Shown here one piece after another: positions 52,691 through 61,730 of a stretch of 64,000 nt of DNA. This DNA comes from Kribbella sp. NBC_01245. GTDB taxonomy: Bacteria; Actinomycetota; Actinomycetes; Propionibacteriales; Kribbellaceae. Numbering within the stretch: the stretch's first letter is position 1; each line of letters starts with the position of its first letter. Both the position numbers and the translations under genes were made by a program. The notes below the pieces were generated by a model that saw nothing but the letters and a program-made list of their open reading frames with translations, did no database searches and was not told where the DNA came from. The stretch spans positions 3,286,001 to 3,350,000 of the forward strand of contig NZ_CP108487.1 in NCBI RefSeq assembly GCF_036226525.1, in the 5' to 3' direction.

Positions 52691-53608
52691 TCAGACCGTG
52701 TGACGTCCACGGCGACGGAGGCCGAGGTAACCACCCGCGGCCAGCAGGAGACCGCCCAGGGAGAGCAGCGCGATCCCGGCCGGGCTGGTCGGGCCACCAC
52801 CGCTGGATCCGTCGTCACCCGAGGTGCCACCCAGACCCGCGTCGAACGAGGTCGGTACGGGCGGCTCGGTCGTCTCTTCCGGCTCCGTCGGCTGAGTCGT
52901 CGGCGGCTTGGTCGTCGGCGGCTTGGTCGGCGGCACGGTCGGCTTGGTCGGCGGCACCGTCGGCTTGGTCGTCGGCGGCACAGTCGGCGTCGTCGGCGGC
53001 GTGGTCGGCGGGGTCGTCGGCGGGGTCGTCGGCGGAGTCGTCGGCGGGGTCGTCGGCGGCGTGGTGGGCGGTGTGGTCGGCCCACAGCCCTCTACCCAGA
53101 AGACCTTGTGCTTGGTGTCGGCGCCGATCGAGCCATCAGCGTGGACCGTCAGCTTGATGTGGAAACCCTGGACCGGATGCGGCTCACCCGTGAAGTCCAG
53201 CGTGTAGGTTTCCTTGGCGTCGAGGTCGGTGCCACCGCCTGCGGCGTCCTCACCGATGTCCAGGACAGGGCTGCCGGAGACGATGTGAACGCCACCGTCG
53301 GCCGTCGGCGCCTGGTCCGTGAAGGACACAGTCGCCTTCAGTTCCTTGCCCTCTTCGGCCTTGTCGTAGTTGTAGAACTCGATGGTGAAGGTACAGCCCT
53401 GATGTGGGTTGTTGTCCGGCTGCGGGGACATGACGACCCCTTCGACCTTGACGAACCCGTTATTGCCTGGCGGGGCCTCCGCCAGTGGAATTTCAGCGGC
53501 CGCCATTGCTGGTGCGGCCAGTGCCAGTGCCCCCAGTAGCACAGCGATCGATCCACTCGTGGCCAGTGTCGTCACCAGACGTTGTCCAGAAGATTTCTTG
53601 GTGGACAT
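52691..53608 (-). CDS. Wall-anchored surface protein, substrate of the adjacent sortase
   Basis: This protein of about 305 residues has a signal peptide (residues 1-37, LALAAPAMAAAE). A beta-rich domain of about 150 residues has two cysteines (HQGCTF, VEGCGP), and a Thr/Pro spacer made of TTPP repeats follows. The C-terminal anchor is a hydrophobic helix (AGIALLSLGGLLLAAGGYLGL) and an RRRGR tail. A perfect LPxTG is absent; VPTSFDAGLGG just before the helix is the candidate sorting site. ATG 53608 has GGGAGG upstream. The ligand of the head domain is unknown. Confidence 0.82.
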   Translation of the reverse strand: MSTKKSSGQRLVTTLATSGSIAVLLGALALAAPAMAAAEIPLAEAPPGNNGFVKVEGVVMSPQPDNNPHQGCTFTIEFYNYDKAEEGKELKATVSFTDQAPTADGGVHIVSGSPVLDIGEDAAGGGTDLDAKETYTLDFTGEPHPVQGFHIKLTVHADGSIGADTKHKVFWVEGCGPTTPPTTPPTTPPTTPPTTPPTTPPTTPPTTPTVPPTTKPTVPPTKPTVPPTKPPTTKPPTTQPTEPEETTEPPVPTSFDAGLGGTSGDDGSSGGGPTSPAGIALLSLGGLLLAAGGYLGLRRRGRHTV

Positions 53609-53819
53609 CAGGCCTCCCTCCCTAAGCATGGTGACGAAATGTCACCGACAGTTGCAGTATGGCCCCATCGTTGCCCGAATCAACCACTCAGGGTGACGTT
53701 TCTGCAACGACTCGGGCAGTATGGCCGAAACTGTTGCTGTTGGCATCAGTTCGCGCGTCGCGAGGCAACTAAATCCTCGACGACGATTCAGCGACCGGAA
53801 AGGGCCCAGCGGACGACCT

Positions 53820-55025
53820 TCAGGCGGCGGTCCGGGACTTGATCCGGATCAGGGCCGAGCGGCGCCTGCGCAAGAGCGATTGGGACTTCACCCGGCGGCA
53901 ATCGGTGGGCAGGACCAGGTCGGCCGGGTTGACCTGGCGGTGGATCAGCACGAGCGCCGAGTCATCGCCCGGGCCGCCGATCTCATGGACGAGCTCCTCG
54001 GCGGCGTTCTTGAAGCCGGTCCCGACGAGGCGCTCGGCATGACCCGCCAGCCGGTCCGTACCGAGACCGATGTCGCGGCGCCGGGTCTCGACCATGCCAT
54101 CGCTGTAAAGGAACAGCGCGTCGCCCTGCTTGAGAGTGCCGTGATTGCTGGCGAAGACCGGGTGGTCGACCAGACCGAGCAAGGGCCCGTCGGCGTCCCG
54201 CGTCTGCCAGCGTCCTGACCACGCGTCGAACTGGATCGCCGGCGGATGGCCCGCCGTCCGCACCTCGAACTCCCCCGTCACCATGTTGACCGAGACATGC
54301 ACCACCGTCGCGAAGTCGTCGTCCCAGTCCTGACGGCGCAGATAGTGGTTGGCGGCCGGGAGGAACTCCTCCACCGGCACCACTCCGAGCAGCCCGCCGA
54401 ACGCGCCGGACAACAGCAGCGCCCGCGTGCCGGCATCGAGGCCCTTGCCGGAGACGTCGACGAGCGCGACCTCGAGGATGTCGCCGTGGGTCGAGGACAC
54501 GACGAAGTCCCCCGCGAACGACGCTCCCCCGGCCGACCTGATGGCGACCTCGGCCCGCCAGCCGGCCGGTAGGCGGGGCAGCTCCCCCTGCATCGTCAGC
54601 TGGTCCCGCAGTTCGATCAGCATCGACTCGCCCCGGGTGCCCTGGACGCCGAGCCGGGTCCGCACCTTGGCCCCGGCCAGCACGATCCAGGAGACGACCG
54701 CGAGTACGGCGATGCCGACCTTCGGCTGATACCAGTCCGGCGCGGTGATCGCGTACGACCCCAGCGCGAGGCTCAGACAGGTCAGCACCACCAGCGCCCG
54801 GAACTTCAGCAGCAATCCGCCGATCAGAACAGGAATGATCAGCGCGGATACGGGTATCACTAATGGCATCACCAAGGCGGCGACGCCCAGGAACACGGCG
54901 AGTGACATCAACCCGACCGCGGCCAGGGCGTGGCTTTCGCGCGCACGACGGACCAGCGAACCGGACAGATATCCGGCTCGTCGCATGCTCATGCCCACTG
55001 AAGCAGGCCCGCCGCGGCTACTCAT
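53820..55025 (-). CDS. Membrane PP2C-type (SpoIIE-like) protein phosphatase
   Basis: This 401-residue protein has four to five membrane helices in residues 35-125 and then a PP2C/SpoIIE domain. Family blocks are SFAGDFVVSS, EVALVDVSGKGLDAG with metal-binding Asp, HPPAIQFDA, and DALFLYSDGMVETR. GGPGDDSALVLIHR closes it. It is a Ser/Thr phosphatase, typically acting on anti-sigma antagonists or similar targets in actinobacteria. No partner kinase lies next to it. Confidence 0.88.
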   Translation of the reverse strand: MSSRGGPASVGMSMRRAGYLSGSLVRRARESHALAAVGLMSLAVFLGVAALVMPLVIPVSALIIPVLIGGLLLKFRALVVLTCLSLALGSYAITAPDWYQPKVGIAVLAVVSWIVLAGAKVRTRLGVQGTRGESMLIELRDQLTMQGELPRLPAGWRAEVAIRSAGGASFAGDFVVSSTHGDILEVALVDVSGKGLDAGTRALLLSGAFGGLLGVVPVEEFLPAANHYLRRQDWDDDFATVVHVSVNMVTGEFEVRTAGHPPAIQFDAWSGRWQTRDADGPLLGLVDHPVFASNHGTLKQGDALFLYSDGMVETRRRDIGLGTDRLAGHAERLVGTGFKNAAEELVHEIGGPGDDSALVLIHRQVNPADLVLPTDCRRVKSQSLLRRRRSALIRIKSRTAA

Positions 55026-55101
55026 CGTGAGAAGAAGATAACGGCACCGCTCGGTCCGCGCATCAAGTCGGCCGAATTCGCTCTCGCTTTTCTGCTTGAA
55101 C

Positions 55102-55929
55102 TCAAGCTTTTCTGGTCAAACCGGTGCGCTGGCACTTCGGGCACCAGAACAGATTGCGCCCGGCCATGATTTCCGTACGGACCACGGACTGGCACACGTA
55201 GCACCGCTGACCGTGCCGGCGATACACGTAGACCTCGCCGCCGTGGTCGTCCTTGCGCGGGTCGCGGCCCATCGCCTCGGGGGTGTGGTCGTCGCTCACG
55301 GTGTCGATCCGCCCGGTCTCAACGCCGTACTTCATCAGCTCGACCAGGTCGGCCCACATGCCGTTCCACTCGCGCTTCTTCACCAGCGCGCCCGGGGTGA
55401 GCGGATGCAGCCGCGCCCGGAACAGCGTCTCGGCGCGATAGACGTTGCCGACCCCGCTGAGCACGTGCTGCTCCATCAGCAACCGGCCGATCGGCAGCTG
55501 GCTCTTGTGGATCCGCTTCCAGGCCAGTTCCGGATCGGCGTCGTCGCGCAGCGGGTCGGGCCCGAGCCGGCCGAGCAGTACGTCGCGCTCGCCGTCGGTC
55601 ATCAGCTCGCAGATGGTGGCGCCGCGCAGATCGGCGTACGCCAGGCCGTTCTCGAGGCGGAGCCGGACCTGACCGACCGGTTCGGGCGCCGGTCCGTCGC
55701 CGAAGCCCATCTTGCCGATCAGGCCGAGGTGGATGTGCAGCCAGCCCGCGCCCTCGAACTCACCCAGGAAGTGCTTGCCGTGCGCCTCGGTCTGGACCAG
55801 CAACCGGCCGTCCAGCCGGGCGGCGCCGTCGGCGAATCGGCCCTGCGGGCTGCTCGCCCGGACGGGCCGGCCGCCGAACGCCGCGAAGACGTCGGCCGCC
55901 AGGCGGTGCAGGGTGTGACCTTCAGGCAT
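55102..55929 (-). CDS. nei: Endonuclease VIII/Fpg-family DNA glycosylase
   Basis: This 275-residue protein starts MPEGHTLHRLA, giving the catalytic Pro2 and Glu3. The helix-two-turn-helix region is QHVLSGVGNVYRAETLF, and the C-terminal zinc finger is CYVCQ...FWCPKCQRTG. It removes oxidised bases from DNA. The MPEGHT form is closer to Nei than to Fpg. In Mycobacterium tuberculosis the Nei2 gene Rv2464c has the same neighbours, rpiB and Rv2466c. Confidence 0.9.
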   Translation of the reverse strand: MPEGHTLHRLAADVFAAFGGRPVRASSPQGRFADGAARLDGRLLVQTEAHGKHFLGEFEGAGWLHIHLGLIGKMGFGDGPAPEPVGQVRLRLENGLAYADLRGATICELMTDGERDVLLGRLGPDPLRDDADPELAWKRIHKSQLPIGRLLMEQHVLSGVGNVYRAETLFRARLHPLTPGALVKKREWNGMWADLVELMKYGVETGRIDTVSDDHTPEAMGRDPRKDDHGGEVYVYRRHGQRCYVCQSVVRTEIMAGRNLFWCPKCQRTGLTRKA

Positions 55930-55938
55930 GATGCCTCC

Positions 55939-56160
55939 ATGGGTGATAAGAGAGGCGCGCCGACACCGGCCGTCGTCGGCACGGCGCGATCCATGCGGGC
56001 CCGGGATGTCTCACGTCCCCATACCGTTCCCACCGAGGGCCCCAAAAAGAAGAAGGCCCCCGAAGCACCGAAGCCGCGAGCCCCGGAACAACAGGCTCAG
56101 CAACAGCGGAGTCAGGAAGCGGACGGCGGCAAGGGCGGCAGCTCGCCGGTCTCCTCGTAA
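55939..56160 (+). CDS. Small Lys/Pro-rich hypothetical protein
   Basis: The 73-residue frame is divergent from nei. It is basic and low in hydrophobic residues, with KKKKAPEAPKPRAPEQQAQQQ. The last 49 bp overlap the rpiB 3' end on the other strand. It could be real or a chance frame; the ATG has no clear ribosome binding site. Confidence 0.4.
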   Translation: MGDKRGAPTPAVVGTARSMRARDVSRPHTVPTEGPKKKKAPEAPKPRAPEQQAQQQRSQEADGGKGGSSPVSS

Positions 56161-56591
56161 CCGCTGAGCATCTCGATCCGGCGGGTGTGCCGGTCCTCGT
56201 CCGAGTACGGCGTCGCGAGAAAGGTCTCGACGAAGCTCACCACGTCCTCGATCGGATGCATGCGAGCGCCGATGCCGACCAGGTTCGCGTTGTTGTGCTC
56301 ACGCGCCAGCCGGGCCGTCTCGACGCTCCAGGCCAGTGCGGCGCGAGCGCCCTTGACCTTGTTCGCCGCGATCTGCTCGCCGTTGCCCGAGCCGCCGATG
56401 ACGATGCCGAGGCTGTCCGCCTCCGCGACCGTGGCCTCGGCCGCCCGCAGGCAGAACGGCGGATAGTCGTCCACGGCGTCGTACACGACCGGGCCGTGGT
56501 CGACGACGTCGTGACCCGCCTTGATCAGGTGCTCGAGGAGGTGGTTCTTCAGTTCGAAACCGGCATGATCGGAGCCGAGATGCACACGCAT
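56112..56591 (-). CDS. rpiB: Ribose-5-phosphate isomerase B
   Basis: This 159-residue RpiB/LacAB-family enzyme shows the family blocks HLGSDHAGFELK at the start, GIVIGGSGNGEQIAANKVKGARAAL in the middle and HNNANLVGIGAR near 105. It interconverts ribose-5-phosphate and ribulose-5-phosphate. GSGNG in place of Cys-containing GTGIG is common in the actinobacterial branch, where the catalytic base is Glu. Neighbours match Rv2465c. Confidence 0.93.
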   Translation of the reverse strand: MRVHLGSDHAGFELKNHLLEHLIKAGHDVVDHGPVVYDAVDDYPPFCLRAAEATVAEADSLGIVIGGSGNGEQIAANKVKGARAALAWSVETARLAREHNNANLVGIGARMHPIEDVVSFVETFLATPYSDEDRHTRRIEMLSGYEETGELPPLPPSAS

Positions 56592-56612
56592 GCCCGAAGT
56601 CTCGCATGCCGC

Positions 56613-57713
56613 CTACTGGCAGTCCGGCACCCCCGGCAGCTTGGCCGGGCCTGAGCCGACGTACACGTTGGTGACGTAGCCGCCGTACTTCGGCAGGTAC
56701 GCCCACCACTCGCTGGTCCTAGGCGGCGCCGAGATCACCTGGCCTCGCTTCTGACATGAGACGAGTACGTCGACACCAGACGGCAGTGTTCCCAACACCT
56801 CGCCACTGGTGTTCGGAGCGGTCCGAACTCGCACCCCCGCGCCGTACGTCGTGTGCCACGAACCGGGTGCGCGTATCCCGCCTGGAACGTTCAAACCACG
56901 AGTAAGACGCGTGAGATCGGTATAAGCCTTGCCGTACGGCGTACCGTCCGGGTGCAACGTGTAGACGGCAATGATCGACCGGTCGTCCGTACCGACCGTG
57001 CCGGTGGTGTGCAAGGCCTCCTGCACCAGATCCACCCCAGCGGCCTTACCGGGGATCGCGCAACCGCCGGAGTTCTGGAAGCCGGACCAGCCCTGCTTGA
57101 CCGAGTACGCCAGGTCGAAGACGGACGCGATCCCGAAGTACTGGTCGAAGCCGTCCGTGCCACACCGGGTCGCCTGGTAGAGGTTGCCCATCACGTACTG
57201 CCGAACAGGCGCCGGCGCACGGTCCAGCAGGTAGCGGTAGATCCGCACGGTATCGGCGGGCGTGATGGCGACGTACCCCCAGAAGCCCGGGTGGCTCGCC
57301 GGCGGCCGGGCCGTATGGGTCAGGCCCAGCCGCGGCACCATCCGGTCGATGATGTCGCCGCCGCCGAGGGTGTCCCAGTAATAACTGGCGGCCGAGTCGT
57401 CGCTGCTCTGCAACATCACGTCCAGCCGGGCGCGGTCGGCCACGGGGATGTCGTACGCCGGGGCGCGGTTCCACAGGTAGTCCAGCACGATCAGGAGCTT
57501 CACCACCGAGGCCGACCGGAATTGCAGGTCCGGGTTGAGCCGCTCGGTGAACGTCCCGGTCCGGCGGTCGAACACGGCCACTCCGGCCGTCACACCCGGC
57601 GGCACGTCGACCGCCTCGGCATCGGCCCCGGCCGGCAACGAGTTCATCGCGGCCGCCAGCAGCACACTCGAGCCGGCCAGGGCCATGCTGAGACCACCAC
57701 GCAGTAATCCCAT
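56613..57713 (-). CDS. Secreted serine beta-lactamase-like hydrolase with SH3-like C-terminal region
   Basis: This protein of about 366 residues has a signal peptide (SMALAGSSVLLAAAMNSLPAGA). The class A-like catalytic domain has SVVK near 70 as SxxK, SSDDSAAS as the SDN equivalent and KQGWSG in place of KTG. The C-terminal 90 residues (GAGVRVRTAPNTSGEVLGTLPSG) are a bacterial SH3-type module. ATG 57713 has AGGTGGG upstream. A wall-targeted penicilloyl hydrolase or DD-peptidase-like enzyme is the inference, not a certain beta-lactamase. Confidence 0.8.
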   Translation of the reverse strand: MGLLRGGLSMALAGSSVLLAAAMNSLPAGADAEAVDVPPGVTAGVAVFDRRTGTFTERLNPDLQFRSASVVKLLIVLDYLWNRAPAYDIPVADRARLDVMLQSSDDSAASYYWDTLGGGDIIDRMVPRLGLTHTARPPASHPGFWGYVAITPADTVRIYRYLLDRAPAPVRQYVMGNLYQATRCGTDGFDQYFGIASVFDLAYSVKQGWSGFQNSGGCAIPGKAAGVDLVQEALHTTGTVGTDDRSIIAVYTLHPDGTPYGKAYTDLTRLTRGLNVPGGIRAPGSWHTTYGAGVRVRTAPNTSGEVLGTLPSGVDVLVSCQKRGQVISAPPRTSEWWAYLPKYGGYVTNVYVGSGPAKLPGVPDCQ

Positions 57714-57856
57714 CTCGTAACCCACCTACCGCTAGACGTCGGTTGTTGGTGGATTACCTTCACGTAAGTCCTCGCCAGGTTCAACCTTTGAACGTCAAAC
57801 GAAAAGGCGCCGTCGACCTGCACCTTTGCCACGGGCCACCCGGACGAAACCTGCGA

Positions 57857-58462
57857 TCAGTCGAAAATCGGGTCCTTGTCGCGGGTCCTCTTGATCTCGA
57901 AGAAGCCCTCCGTACCGGCGACGAGCAGTACGCCGTCCCAGAGCTTGCCGGCGGCATCACCCTTCGGCGCGGGCGTGACGACCGGGCCGAAGAACGCCAT
58001 CCCGTTGACGGAGATGACCGGTGTGCCGACGTCCATGCCGACCAGGTCGATGCCGGCCTTGTGCGACTTGCGCAGGACATCGTCGTACCGGTCGGTGTCG
58101 GCGGCCTCGATCAGCGATGCGGGCAGACCGACCTCGTCGAGGGCCTCCACGATCACCTCACGGGACAGGCCTCGGCGTTCGTTGTGGATGCGGCGGCCGA
58201 GAGCGGTGTAGAGCGGCAGCAGCACCTCGTTGCCGTGGGCTTGCTCGGCCGCGATCAGGACCCGGACGGGCGCCCATTGGTTCGACCGGTCCTGGTCCCG
58301 CTCCTCGTTCAGCACTGCGAGGCTCATCACATGCCAGGTCGTCTTCACGGTCCGGACCTGCTCGACCTCGAGCATCCAGCGAGACGTCATCCAGGCCCAG
58401 GGGCAGGCGGGGTCGAACCAGAAATCGGCGGATTGGGGGGCGGTATCGGGGATTGTGGTCAT
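57857..58462 (-). CDS. DsbA-family mycothiol-dependent oxidoreductase (Rv2466c/mycoredoxin-2-like)
   Basis: This 201-residue DsbA-like thioredoxin-fold protein has the same neighbourhood as Mycobacterium tuberculosis Rv2466c, between rpiB and pepN. The active site is FWFDPACPWAWMTSRW, so Cys20 is followed by Pro-Trp-Ala. Rv2466c has CPWC here. The second cysteine is thus lost, leaving a monothiol site that would rely on mycothiol. ATG 58462 gives MTTIPDTAPQ with GGTTGGGG upstream. Confidence 0.87.
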   Translation of the reverse strand: MTTIPDTAPQSADFWFDPACPWAWMTSRWMLEVEQVRTVKTTWHVMSLAVLNEERDQDRSNQWAPVRVLIAAEQAHGNEVLLPLYTALGRRIHNERRGLSREVIVEALDEVGLPASLIEAADTDRYDDVLRKSHKAGIDLVGMDVGTPVISVNGMAFFGPVVTPAPKGDAAGKLWDGVLLVAGTEGFFEIKRTRDKDPIFD

Positions 58463-58543
58463 GTCCCCAACCGTACAAACCTGGGGCAATACGGTCACCC
58501 GGTGAGGCGGTTCGATCACGGTGTGAGATAGCGGCCGGGCCGA

Positions 58544-58559
58544 TTGAGAACGCTTTCAA
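58544..58559. promoter_or_regulatory. LacI-type operator-like palindrome upstream of pepN
   Basis: TTGAGAACGCTTTCAA reads as TTGAxAxCGxTxTCAA, the form of LacI/GalR-family operators with the central CG. It is 65 bp before the pepN start. No LacI gene is in the window. Confidence 0.5.
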
Positions 58560-58623
58560 TACGAAGGTGATGTCACGGGGAAACCCGCGGGTGCGGAACT
58601 GAACAGGTGCATAGGATGCCTGC

Positions 58624-61197
58624 ATGCCTGGAACCAACCTGACGCGCAATGAAGCGCGCGCCCGTGCCGGACTGATCAGCGATGTCCGGTACGCCGTCGA
58701 CCTGGATCTCACCGGTGCCGCGGGGGGCGCCGCGACGTTCCCGTCCATCACCACGGTGAACTTCACCGCCGAGCCCGGGGCCGCCACCTTCGCGGACCTG
58801 ATCGCCTCGACCGTGCACGAGATCACCCTGAACGGCCGATCGCTCGATCCCGCCACCGTGTACGACGGGGCCCGGATCCAGCTGGACGACCTGGCGACGA
58901 GCAACGAACTGCGCGTGGTCGCGGACTGCGTCTACTCGCGCACCGGCGAAGGGCTGCACCGCTCGGTCGACCCGGCCGACAAGGAGACCTACCTCTACAC
59001 CCAGTTCGAGGTGCCCGACGCGCGCCGCGTGTTCGCCACGTTCGAGCAGCCGGACCTCAAGGCCCCTTTCACCTTCACGGTGACCGCGCCGGCCCGCTGG
59101 GTCGTCATCTCGAACGCGCCGACGCCCGAGCCCACGACGTACAAGGGTGAGAACGGCGAAGAGCTCGGCCGTTGGGAGTTCCCGCCGACCAAGCCGATGT
59201 CGACCTACATCACCGCCGTCGTCGCCGGGCCGTACCACGTCGTCACCGATGCGTACGAGGGCCCGCACGGCACTTACCCGATGGCGCTGCTGTGCCGGCC
59301 GTCGATCAAGCACGCGCTGGACACCGAGGACCTGTTCGAGGTGACCAAGCAGGGCTTCGAGCTGTTCGAGAAGGCGTTCGGCACGCCGTACCCGTTCGAG
59401 AAGTACGACCAGGCGTTCGTCCCGGAGTACAACATGGGCGCGATGGAGAACGCGGGCTGCGTGACCCTTCGCGACGAGTACCTCTTCCGCAGCCGCACCA
59501 CCCAGGCCGAGCTGGAGAGCCGCGCCAACACGGTGCTGCACGAGCTCGCGCACATGTGGTTCGGCGACCTGGTCACGATGACCTGGTGGGACGACCTCTG
59601 GCTGAACGAGTCCTTCGCGGAATGGGCCAGCCACTGGGCGCAGGCCACCGCCACCACCAAGTACGCCGATGCCTGGACGACGTTCTGCAACGCCCGGAAG
59701 AACTGGGCCTACCGCCAGGACCAGCTGCCCTCGACGCACCCGATCGCGGCGGACATGGTCGACTTCCACGCGGTCGAGGTGAACTTCGACGGCATCACGT
59801 ATGCCAAGGGCGCGTCCACGTTGCGCCAGCTGGTCGCGTTCGTCGGCGAGGAGACGTTCATCGCCGCGCTGAAGGAGTATTTCGCGGATCACGCCTTCGG
59901 CAACACGGAGTTGACCGATCTGCTCAAGCCGCTGGAGAAGGCGTCCGGGCGCGACCTGGACGACTGGACCGAGCGCTGGCTGCGTACGGCCGGCGTGAAC
60001 ACGCTGCGCGCCGACTTCACCGTCGACGCTTCTGGCGCGTTCTCGAGCTTCGCGATCGAGCAGACCGCGGCGGCGGAGTTCCCGACGCTGCGCCCGCATC
60101 GCCTCGCCGTCGGCCTCTACAACAAGACCGATGCGGGTCTGGTCCGGACCGAGCGCTTCGAGGTCGACATCGACGGCGTGCGGACCGAGCTGGCCGAGCT
60201 GGTCGGCGCGACGCAGCCCGACCTGGTGCTGCTGAACGACGATGACCTCACCTACGCGAAGATCCGGCTGGACGAGCGGTCGCGGGAGACCCTGGTCTCG
60301 TCCGGCGGCGCGCTGACCGAATCGTTGCCGAGGGCATTGACCTGGGGCGCGGCCTGGGACATGACGCGTGATGCCGAGATGCCCGCCAGCCAGTACGTCG
60401 CGTTCGTGCTCGGCGGTATCCGTGGCGAGTCCGACCTGACCGCCGTCCGGTCGTTGCTGCTGCAGGCCACGGCCGCGATCAACAGCTACGCGGCGCCGGA
60501 GAATCGCGCCGACCTGCGCGCGCAACTGGAGTCGGCACTGGCCGAGCTCGTCGCGAGCGCGGAGGGCGGCAGCGACCACCAGCTCGCGTTCGCCCGTGCG
60601 TACATCGCGTCGGTCTTCTCCGCCGAAGGCGCCGACCGGCTGGCCGGCTGGCTCGCGGGCACGGAGTTGCCGGATGGTCTGGTCATCGACACCGATCTGC
60701 GCTGGACCCTGCTGGCCGGTCTCGCCCGGCTCGGCCGGATCGACGCGGACACGATCGACGACGAGCTGACCCGCGACACCACCATCACCGGTCAGGAGCG
60801 GGCCGCCCAGGCGCTCGCCGCCCGGCCGACCGCCGAGGCCAAGGCCGCCGCGTGGCACACAGCCGTCGAGTCCGAGGACACCCCGAACGAGACGCAGTTC
60901 CGCACCATCATGGGCTTCACCCAGCCCGGCCAGGAGGAGCTGCTCCGGCCGTACGTCGGCAAGTACCTCGAGGCCGCGAAGGACGTCTACGGCCGGCTCG
61001 GCTCGTCCATGGGTGAGAACGTGCTGGTCTATCTCGCGCCGAAGGGTCTGCCCGAGCAGGCCACACTCGACGCGCTGACCGGCTGGCTCGAGACCGAGTC
61101 GTCCTCGGTCGACGCGCCCACCCTGCGGTACGTCAGTGAAGCCCGTGCCGATCTCGCCCGGGCGCTCGCGGCCCAGGGGTGCGACGCCGCCCGGTGA
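58624..61197 (+). CDS. pepN: Aminopeptidase N, zinc metallopeptidase M1
   Basis: This 857-residue peptidase has the exopeptidase motif GAMEN at residues 272-276 and the zinc motif HELAH at 306-310, with a downstream NESFAEW supplying the third ligand Glu. It releases N-terminal residues from peptides in the cytoplasm. The C-terminal ERAP1-like domain is present. It is divergent from the Rv2466c-like gene, as in Mycobacterium tuberculosis (Rv2467), and overlaps the following gene as GTGA. Confidence 0.95.
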   Translation: MPGTNLTRNEARARAGLISDVRYAVDLDLTGAAGGAATFPSITTVNFTAEPGAATFADLIASTVHEITLNGRSLDPATVYDGARIQLDDLATSNELRVVADCVYSRTGEGLHRSVDPADKETYLYTQFEVPDARRVFATFEQPDLKAPFTFTVTAPARWVVISNAPTPEPTTYKGENGEELGRWEFPPTKPMSTYITAVVAGPYHVVTDAYEGPHGTYPMALLCRPSIKHALDTEDLFEVTKQGFELFEKAFGTPYPFEKYDQAFVPEYNMGAMENAGCVTLRDEYLFRSRTTQAELESRANTVLHELAHMWFGDLVTMTWWDDLWLNESFAEWASHWAQATATTKYADAWTTFCNARKNWAYRQDQLPSTHPIAADMVDFHAVEVNFDGITYAKGASTLRQLVAFVGEETFIAALKEYFADHAFGNTELTDLLKPLEKASGRDLDDWTERWLRTAGVNTLRADFTVDASGAFSSFAIEQTAAAEFPTLRPHRLAVGLYNKTDAGLVRTERFEVDIDGVRTELAELVGATQPDLVLLNDDDLTYAKIRLDERSRETLVSSGGALTESLPRALTWGAAWDMTRDAEMPASQYVAFVLGGIRGESDLTAVRSLLLQATAAINSYAAPENRADLRAQLESALAELVASAEGGSDHQLAFARAYIASVFSAEGADRLAGWLAGTELPDGLVIDTDLRWTLLAGLARLGRIDADTIDDELTRDTTITGQERAAQALAARPTAEAKAAAWHTAVESEDTPNETQFRTIMGFTQPGQEELLRPYVGKYLEAAKDVYGRLGSSMGENVLVYLAPKGLPEQATLDALTGWLETESSSVDAPTLRYVSEARADLARALAAQGCDAAR

Positions 61198-61730
61198 CCG
61201 ACCCAGAGCTCACGGGCGCATCCGCGGCGGCGCGGGACCGTACGTTGGCCGGTCTGGCCGGGGCATACCGGCCACGACCGGTCACACCGCTGATGCCGTG
61301 GCGGTTCGCGCACCGGCTGGTCAAGCCGTACGTGATCACCGCCCCGCGGCGACCGTGGGACGACCTGATGGTGGTGAAGGTGCGCGACTTCTCCACCCGT
61401 CAGCTCGACTTCGACGAATCCCAGGGCGGGTTGGGTCTCGCCGTGGTGGTGCTGCACCTCGGCGCCGACTCGGCGTACGTGGTGATCCAGACGTGGTCGC
61501 AGGACTTCCAGAGCCGCCTCAGCCTGTTCCGCGGCCAAGACCTCGACACGCTGCGCCCTGCTCCCAGCGGCGTCGGCCCGTGCGTCTGGGAACAAGAAGT
61601 CCTCAGCCACGAACGCTCGGCGTACATCGCCAACATCCTCACCGGCAACGTCAACATCGAAGCCTGGCTAGACAACGTCCTAGACACCCGCCCCACACCC
61701 CCCACCGACGGCTTCCCCTCCGGCGTCTAA
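61194..61730 (+). CDS. Hypothetical protein coupled to pepN
   Basis: This 178-residue soluble protein is translated from GTG overlapping the pepN stop, so it is co-expressed. PWDDLMVVKVRDFSTRQLDFDE and SAYVVIQTWSQDFQSRLSLF look like a small beta-rich fold. There are no signal or membrane segments. No family is recognised. Confidence 0.72.
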   Translation: MTDPELTGASAAARDRTLAGLAGAYRPRPVTPLMPWRFAHRLVKPYVITAPRRPWDDLMVVKVRDFSTRQLDFDESQGGLGLAVVVLHLGADSAYVVIQTWSQDFQSRLSLFRGQDLDTLRPAPSGVGPCVWEQEVLSHERSAYIANILTGNVNIEAWLDNVLDTRPTPPTDGFPSGV

